From a virus: a DNA stretch of 64,000 nt. Below are positions 60,101 through 64,000 of this stretch, piece after piece. The notes under the pieces are model-generated. The model had not been told where the DNA came from, did no database searches, and saw nothing but the letters and a program-made list of their open reading frames with translations. A program made the position numbers and the translations under genes. Within the stretch, counting starts at the first letter, position 1. Every line of letters begins with the position of its first letter. The stretch covers positions 1-64,000 of IMG/VR virus record IMGVR_UViG_3300009128_001551; one strand, 5' to 3'.

Positions 60101-61214
60101 AAACGGTGAGGAGGTTAAGAGGATCAGAGATCCAGATGAGTATCTTCCGCTGATAGGCTTGAGCGGCATTGATAAGTTTAAAATTGACTCATTTGAAGAG
60201 CTAGTCGATCACATGTCAAAGTCTAATGATGAAATACTGTTGCAGGCGTTAGATGAATTTGAGGAATATCTTCCTGGATACCTGCCGGCTGAGGAGTCTG
60301 AAAGGGCTGTTAGTTATGTCAATCAGTCGATGTCGTCAGCTTTGTCTGAGTCAAAGGTGAGATCACTCATCAAAGAAGCAATTATTAAACTAGGAGATGA
60401 CGCATTTGACATGTCAGACCTAGAGGTGCTCTCTGTTATAAAATATATTAGAGACGATCTAAAGATTGATAAGTTTACGCCTGAGTCTGGATTTGAATCG
60501 TTTCTACTAATGCTGGATGATACAAATGCTGAAAGGGTGAGAAATGTGATGAAAAACTCCATACCAAAAAGTCTACAAACAGTTACAATGGAAATCCTGT
60601 CACAACTCCGCGGCAATATAAACAGCGCTCTCTTTTCAGCTACACCCGGCGAGAGAGTTATAGTTCCTGAGGAGCTTCTACCTCTTGCTGAGTATAGATC
60701 GACAAGAAGAGGAGGAAGTCAAACAGGTGCCGGTGAATTGATTGTTCCATTTTTATTTAACGATGCCAGTGTTTCAGTCGGCACAGCTCCATTTGATGTT
60801 ACAATAGGCGGATTAAACTGGGAGGTTAAAGCAGCAAAAAAGTCAAATGGAATAAAGCTAGGATCAGCAAAGGGAAAAAAGGTTTTAGACGGAAGGCTTT
60901 ACAAGAGATTGATGTCCCTGGGCCTTTATCACAGCGACCTTAGTGATATCGGTTCAGTGGCCTTAAAGTCATTTGCACGTGATGTTGTAAGTCAATTCTC
61001 TATAAAGGATGATACCGGCGACGTAATAGAGACGGCTGAGAGATTTTTAGATGTCTTGTCTCAAGACGCCAGAGACACAGCATTGAAGGATGTTGAGGGA
61101 ATTATCTGGTATCACAAGGGAAGGCTTTCGTTTACTCCTAAAGAGAGGCTATTTGTTAAGAGAACAACGCAGGGAAGATATGTTGTGTACGAGAAGGCTG
61201 TAAGTGCAAATTAA
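57117..61214 (+). CDS. Multidomain nucleotidyltransferase: HxGH adenylyltransferase, KxDG ligase-like, pol-beta NTase, PD-(D/E)XK-like
   Basis: A 1365-aa protein. (1) Residues 1-300: HxGH-type nucleotidylyltransferase (GGFKPFHTGH, 8-17; closing ISSSTILR near 282-289), as in NMN or phosphopantetheine adenylyltransferases. (2) About 320-715: covalent nucleotidyltransferase/ligase core with KMDG (Lys342), NGKVVVEGQIL, AVEGVVLRLP and VKLTG, the motifs I to V of ATP-dependent ligases. (3) About 760-960: pol-beta NTase (LLGSTGTDADILGDIDLLAV; third Asp in FQIDLV), homologous to the 55160 protein. (4) About 1215-1330: PFDVTIGG...WEVKAAKK, a PD-(D/E)XK-like motif. Overlaps its neighbours (ATGA). RNA repair, NAD or end-modification roles are possible; none is proven. 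Confidence 0.75.
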   Translation: MKLGLYGGGFKPFHTGHFSKLLLALGENDKVLSFFGIQKQKLNKKGKPLKTKFRTFGDTGRLYTEPLQDAVFAVYEKALQDRYPDKLDVISAKHTSPINNIHNILDRFAYAHLTDEERKRAKDEAGQSRNPALAVGNLTTKHSSPEGDIDLSAVDSITVYAGDDEINSYAFLLGMKKRAERGDAVIGEKVYELIDKGKISFKSGMSNVSDLVNLLKDYHPDASEEMINVRGTDVRGFIGSGDIESFKRYLPGVLSDAEKDEIVKIIISDENVSESRLSSAISSSTILRAASRFTAMKSIREATSRPEGHIPGLTEDMNLTFDNLKQLIEDVLSGRIDHIEEKMDGQNFTFTVLDDGEIRQYGKGPRVSTLEKGGKGRDDIRNIQTWGEKTKDAFASAYDVLDEYVKKLDINKVRQLFLNGKVVVEGQILTPINPNTIPYTENHFRFIRPSSPYPDIDIDVDIYNDLFMNDDIEIQDNSDRSWSVGTVPKLEQTKQVASEIIGQINELKGEIDSLLKRFDHPPKTVGEYATLVMKDYLSHYAPELDSMPDDIRTRAVHRLLDKFHVGSEKFIEKRISSREMDSVHWKVFQKIDKMATAHVVAAIVDLEKIIQKLGYYFFETLEFTLATNDGVTADLASEVDRIQSALQSSTIHVRNVESGEISDIVDTAWATKLDTSISRVEQMSMFKKAVEGVVLRLPGKEGRDISVKLTGMFTPVHRLVTLFRYPSRGEVLFIDEPEDVNMSDSDEEALSEALKIFKKILSEGGKAFKRSIIDADGKKKKVVVTSQEKISRDQANRLISSLKKNVLDPLGIDLNIEKSESGNSLLGSTGTDADILGDIDLLAVITDDMIDKYSSDVEELRQQRKKKKRKDDPVKETLEAMLRSSPFLQKELVPGVSNIVVGGSMVSVMLRDPDSDDSSAPLQDELFQIDLVSERPEHAGDTWWELRGGHKGKVKGVYRNLMLSLLANITGRSRTTPDDVVKVTLRWPGGYTENINGEEVKRIRDPDEYLPLIGLSGIDKFKIDSFEELVDHMSKSNDEILLQALDEFEEYLPGYLPAEESERAVSYVNQSMSSALSESKVRSLIKEAIIKLGDDAFDMSDLEVLSVIKYIRDDLKIDKFTPESGFESFLLMLDDTNAERVRNVMKNSIPKSLQTVTMEILSQLRGNINSALFSATPGERVIVPEELLPLAEYRSTRRGGSQTGAGELIVPFLFNDASVSVGTAPFDVTIGGLNWEVKAAKKSNGIKLGSAKGKKVLDGRLYKRLMSLGLYHSDLSDIGSVALKSFARDVVSQFSIKDDTGDVIETAERFLDVLSQDARDTALKDVEGIIWYHKGRLSFTPKERLFVKRTTQGRYVVYEKAVSAN

Positions 61215-61482
61215 TGATAGAATAAGAGAGCAGGTCGAGTTTGTTGCAAGCTATGCCGGTGACTGTGATGACTGGGTTACGATAAAAAAACAGATAATGC
61301 TTGGAATACCATCTCACTTAAGAAAGAATTTTTCACGAAGGGATCAAAAGACAAAGGAGCAGTGGCTCAATGACTTTGAGATATATCTGATTAGTTATTA
61401 TAAGGATCTAACAGGGGTTGACCTAAAGCTAAGAACACTAGCAGAAAGAAGGGAGTTATTCGGTGACATCAGAAAAATATGA
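61204..61482 (+). CDS. Small helical protein of unknown function
   Basis: 92 aa from GTG 61204, overlapping the large protein by 11 nt. Basic, helical (IREQVEFVASYAG, HLRKNFSRRDQKTKEQWLNDFEIYL). No family recognised. Co-translated with the nucleotidyltransferase, so it may be an accessory subunit. Confidence 0.5.
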   Translation: MQINDRIREQVEFVASYAGDCDDWVTIKKQIMLGIPSHLRKNFSRRDQKTKEQWLNDFEIYLISYYKDLTGVDLKLRTLAERRELFGDIRKI

Positions 61483-62227
61483 CAATGTGAGACTTTCTAG
61501 GGTAATAAGTGAAATAATGGGTGATATAGGCTTCACTCTCGGAGCCCAACGACAGACAAATAGAAATGATAGCTTTTTTGAGATGTTTGGAGAGGTCCAA
61601 ACCAGCGGCCTTGGACGATTCATACCGAGCTCAATTATTAGCAGAGCTGGAGGAATCATAGGTCTCTTAGGCGTCTATGGACCAGAGACGTATGAAAAGA
61701 TCAAGAATACAATCGGTCTTGAAGATGACTTTATTACAAAAAGTCTTATTGATATGTTTAATGACATCTTTCAGAAGTCTGGCTCGCTATTCGGTGATCA
61801 CTTTCCAAGAGTTAGTGAGGTGCTCGGAGGTAAAATTGGTGATGATATTGAAACAATAGAGGAAGGGAATCTTGGAAGATTTATTCCTGCTCTTAGTCAG
61901 GATGTTGAACAGATAACATCTATGCTGTCACGCATCTCCGACGGAACTGTGAGCGAGATAGTTAATGAACTCAACGAGATGGCGAAGTCTGAATCAGATG
62001 CTGAAAGAATAATTGGAGAAATTTTATCAAAGCTAGATGTCGACCAGATCGATTCTCTTCGACATATTATTGTTACAAATGTGATTCCTGCAATTTCTAC
62101 CCTTCTGATTGCGTCTTGGGAGTCTTCGTTCCTAGATATGACAGAGGATTTTCCCGGTGAGGCTGCAGCTATTAAAGGGATTTTTAATGATGCCAGGGTT
62201 ACACTGGGATTAGAAGGTAGCATTTAG
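61463..62227 (+). CDS. Protein of unknown function (254 aa)
   Basis: From GTG 61463 with GGGAG upstream, overlapping the previous gene by 20 nt. Helical, with a Gly/Ile-rich segment (GRFIPSSIISRAGGIIGLLG) and a similar GNLGRFIPALSQ later, suggesting an internal duplication of a 'GLGRFIP' element. No recognised family. Confidence 0.5.
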   Translation: MTSEKYDNVRLSRVISEIMGDIGFTLGAQRQTNRNDSFFEMFGEVQTSGLGRFIPSSIISRAGGIIGLLGVYGPETYEKIKNTIGLEDDFITKSLIDMFNDIFQKSGSLFGDHFPRVSEVLGGKIGDDIETIEEGNLGRFIPALSQDVEQITSMLSRISDGTVSEIVNELNEMAKSESDAERIIGEILSKLDVDQIDSLRHIIVTNVIPAISTLLIASWESSFLDMTEDFPGEAAAIKGIFNDARVTLGLEGSI

Positions 62228-62282
62228 CATAAACGTTTCAGGGTGTGTGTGAAATAATTCACTTATTCTATTAGGAGATTAA

Positions 62283-62633
62283 ATGAGCAATACATCTAAT
62301 TGGGTTCCAGAGATACTATATGAGGAAAATACTGACGGATCATCTTCAAGCATTCCGTTTGTAATGGTTCCTGAAGATGAAGACATGCCGACCTTCTTGT
62401 ACATTTTTGAATCAAGAGAGACAGGAGAGTTTGAGCCAGGTCTAGATGGAGAAGACGTACCTGTTTCACAGTGGGATCTTCACCAATATGCTGATATGGC
62501 TGTTCTTAAGGAGAGGCTTGATCGAGATACATACGATGTTGTGAGAGTTTCTCTCGGCCTAGACCCCCTGGCCGCAGCTGTTAAAAAAGGCCAAGCGATA
62601 TCAAGTAATGTTAAAAATAATCTTGAAACATGA
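62283..62633 (+). CDS. Small conserved phage protein
   Basis: 116 aa; AGGAG before ATG. TSNWVPEILYEE, VPEDEDMPTFLYIFESRETGEF and QWDLHQYADMAVLKERLD: an acidic alpha/beta protein I believe is common in marine myoviruses next to virion genes. Function unknown. Confidence 0.6.
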   Translation: MSNTSNWVPEILYEENTDGSSSSIPFVMVPEDEDMPTFLYIFESRETGEFEPGLDGEDVPVSQWDLHQYADMAVLKERLDRDTYDVVRVSLGLDPLAAAVKKGQAISSNVKNNLET

Positions 62634-62693
62634 CAATAGTGAGGGATGTTTTTTTTAATGGGTCATATTTAATCTATGCTGGAGAAATTTAAT

Positions 62694-63119
62694 ATGAACT
62701 TTGACGTAAATAGGCTTTCTAAGTTAGCAGGATTACCATCTTCTGAGTCTGAGATGCTAACAGAAGCGCAGAATAGAAGCAGACATGATGACCCTGGTGT
62801 CGATGACCCAGATCAGGCTGAACAATTAAATGAGTTACAATCTGATGAAGAGGGTGATTTAGAAGAAGGTGAATCTATTGATGAAGATGAGGTTCTTGAG
62901 GTTGATGAGAATGAACTAAGAGAGGCCGTTTTAAGCATGAGAAGACAAAATCTTGAAGAGTCACGACTTCGCGAGGCAGTTCGAGGAGAGATAAGAACTG
63001 TTCTTGAAGATCTTGGAATGCTTGAAAGTGATAGTAAGTGGCTGTATGGTGAAAATCAGCCCTCCAACAGCAGAAAGGGATTGATAAATCTCGCATTTCC
63101 TGGAATTGGATTTAAGTAA
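62694..63119 (+). CDS. Acidic conserved protein, prohead-core-like
   Basis: 141 aa from ATG 62694 (GGAG 13 nt upstream; longer frame at 62676). Starts FDVNRLSKLAGLPSSES, has a very acidic centre (DEEGDLEEGESIDEDEVLEV), basic helix ESRLREAVRGEIRTVL and a conserved C-terminus ending AFPGIGFK. Probable core or internal head protein. Followed by a strong terminator. Confidence 0.5.
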   Translation: MNFDVNRLSKLAGLPSSESEMLTEAQNRSRHDDPGVDDPDQAEQLNELQSDEEGDLEEGESIDEDEVLEVDENELREAVLSMRRQNLEESRLREAVRGEIRTVLEDLGMLESDSKWLYGENQPSNSRKGLINLAFPGIGFK

Positions 63120-63142
63120 GATTCGTTAGTATACCTCCAGAT

Positions 63143-63178
63143 AAAACAGCCTGCCTTTAAAAAGGTGGGCTGTTTTTG
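63143..63178 (+). terminator. Rho-independent terminator
   Basis: A 16-bp stem (63143-63158 with 63161-63176, two G-T pairs) with AAAA and TTTTT flanks: AAAACAGCC.../...GGGCTGTTTTT. Closes the unit after the 141-aa acidic protein. Confidence 0.85.
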
Positions 63179-63226
63179 TATATTATTGATGATTTATGAT
63201 GTATATTTCCTTCAACGGGAGAGGTT

Positions 63227-63634
63227 ATGGGCTATAGTGTTGGTCAGATAGTGTATTTACTGTCAAGGAAGAATTCTCGTATTTTTCCATCATTGATCAC
63301 TGAGCAGGTGTCAAGAAGAACTCTTGAATCTGAGGAGGTGTCGTATGTCGTGAAGCTGCCTGATAAAAAAATGAGCTGTGTTTCTCTTGACAATCTTGAT
63401 GTCGATGTGTTTACATCTCTCGATGAGCTAAAGGAAAAGCTGATAAGTGATGCGCTAGAGACAGTAAATAGTATGGTGCTATCGGCAAACGAGATGAAAA
63501 AGAATATATTTGGTGATGATGCACCTGATGTCGATTTATCACAGACTCCGGGCAGTGATGAATACTCTGAAAAAATATCTGTAGATCTAGGAGACGGAAC
63601 GAAGGCGAGTTTTAATATCGAAGGTCTTACATGA
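63227..63634 (+). CDS. Small conserved phage protein
   Basis: 135 aa; GGGAGAGG upstream of ATG. The N-terminal 60 residues (YSVGQIVYLLSRKNSRIFP, VSYVVKLPDKKMSCVSL) form a small strand-rich domain; the rest is helical and acidic. Conserved in related phages by my recollection; function unknown. Confidence 0.55.
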   Translation: MGYSVGQIVYLLSRKNSRIFPSLITEQVSRRTLESEEVSYVVKLPDKKMSCVSLDNLDVDVFTSLDELKEKLISDALETVNSMVLSANEMKKNIFGDDAPDVDLSQTPGSDEYSEKISVDLGDGTKASFNIEGLT

Positions 63635-63924
63635 AAAAATTTAATATTTTTAAGAATCATCCTTTTCTAATGACGTTTATTAAGTTTTTAATTCTTGTTG
63701 TGTGCATATTTCCAATTATTTATTTCTCTTCTTTGCGCATTAGAAGAGGCGCTCTCATTGAAGGAAGGATTATGGGACATTGTGACTTTGCATGCTTTAT
63801 GATTGAATCTGAGTTTGGATTCATTGATGACAATACATGCTGGTGTGATGTTGGAAATAACCACTTTATGTATATACCCTTTGATCTAGAAGAGTTATTT
63901 TCTAGCGAAGATTTTAGCAATTAA
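63631..63924 (+). CDS. Small membrane protein
   Basis: 97 aa with a strong membrane segment (residues 13-32, LMTFIKFLILVVCIFPIIYF), a positive-inside N-terminus and a Cys-rich external part (GHCDFACFMI, NTCWCDVG: four Cys). Possibly disulfide- or metal-stabilised in the periplasm. Overlaps upstream stop (ATGA). Confidence 0.55.
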   Translation: MKKFNIFKNHPFLMTFIKFLILVVCIFPIIYFSSLRIRRGALIEGRIMGHCDFACFMIESEFGFIDDNTCWCDVGNNHFMYIPFDLEELFSSEDFSN

Positions 63925-63935
63925 TAGGAAGTTAT

Positions 63936-64000
63936 ATGAGCGAGATAGGCAAGATAATTAAGTTTGATGTTGACACAAGAGAGGATCTTCTTAGAGGTGT
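63936..64000 (+). CDS. groEL: N-terminus of a GroEL-type chaperonin (partial)
   Basis: Only 21 codons before the window ends. GKIIKFDVDTREDLLRGV matches the GroEL N-terminal pattern '(A)K.IKF...AR..LLRGV'. AGGAAG site upstream. The match is short but specific; the gene would continue beyond the window. With dnaK and dnaJ it would complete a chaperone set. Confidence 0.65.
   Translation, partial: MSEIGKIIKFDVDTREDLLRG

Noticed and set aside
1-64000. tRNA genes, IS elements, integrase or attachment site
   Set aside because: I scanned the gaps and saw no cloverleaf, transposase or integrase motifs; most gaps are under 100 nt.

Overview
The window is a dense, AT-rich stretch of a large tailed-phage genome (Caudoviricetes, probably a myovirus with a T4-like virion and replisome). 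Evidence: a gp53-like baseplate wedge protein, a gp32-like single-strand binding protein, a gp41/DnaB-like helicase, a UvsX/RecA recombinase, long repeat-built fibre proteins, an endolysin and many small acidic virion-type proteins. All genes but one read on the + strand, and most neighbours overlap by 1-14 nt or are a few nt apart. Spanin-like proteins and an LpxH-like phosphoesterase point to a Gram-negative host (inference).

Layout. 1-6707: tail/baseplate genes, a mini family-A DNA polymerase, a degenerate HD protein and an unknown protein. 6813-15158: replication and recombination block: SSB, RecA (interrupted by an atypically split intein and, 15 nt further on, by a group I intron carrying a Vsr/EDxHD-type homing endonuclease), FEN-like exonuclease, DnaB-like helicase and class II ribonucleotide reductase. 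15197-17146: ClpP-like protease, YciA-like acyl-CoA thioesterase and endolysin. 17195-29387: fibre block with a triplicated 155-aa domain, a 2090-aa repeat protein and a 996-aa protein, closed by a strong terminator. 29484-36405: small proteins, a J-domain protein, an MBD4-like DNA glycosylase, the only minus-strand gene, and a nucleotide-pool set (two all-alpha NTP-pyrophosphatase-like proteins, one fused to a HAD nucleotidase; ThyX; deoxyribosyltransferase-like), then DnaJ. 36481-46540: DnaK, DNA polymerase III alpha, a P-loop kinase fused to a thymidylate-synthase-like domain, sugar epimerase, cupin, thymidine kinase, DHH phosphoesterase and dCMP deaminase. 46601-54865: virion-type proteins, an Fe/Mn-superoxide-dismutase-like protein, a holin/spanin-like membrane cassette and a pterin-dehydratase-like protein. 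55160-61214: a pol-beta-type nucleotidyltransferase, a metallophosphoesterase and a 1365-aa protein in which I can see three nucleotidyltransferase-type folds plus a PD-(D/E)XK-like motif. 61204-64000: small conserved proteins, a terminator, and the first 22 codons of what looks like GroEL.

How it fits together: the phage carries most of its own replisome (C-family polymerase, helicase, SSB, recombinase, flap nuclease) and a nearly complete deoxynucleotide supply weighted towards thymidylate (RNR, dCMP deaminase, dUTPase-like, ThyX, TK), plus a chaperone set (DnaK, DnaJ, another J-protein, probably GroEL). Candidates for something undescribed are the 55160-61214 nucleotidyltransferase cluster, the doubly parasitised recA gene, the kinase-TS fusion and the MBD4-like glycosylase. 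A recurring ATATTTAT motif about 20 nt upstream of several starts is a candidate phage late promoter. All functions are read from motifs by eye; no database search was run.
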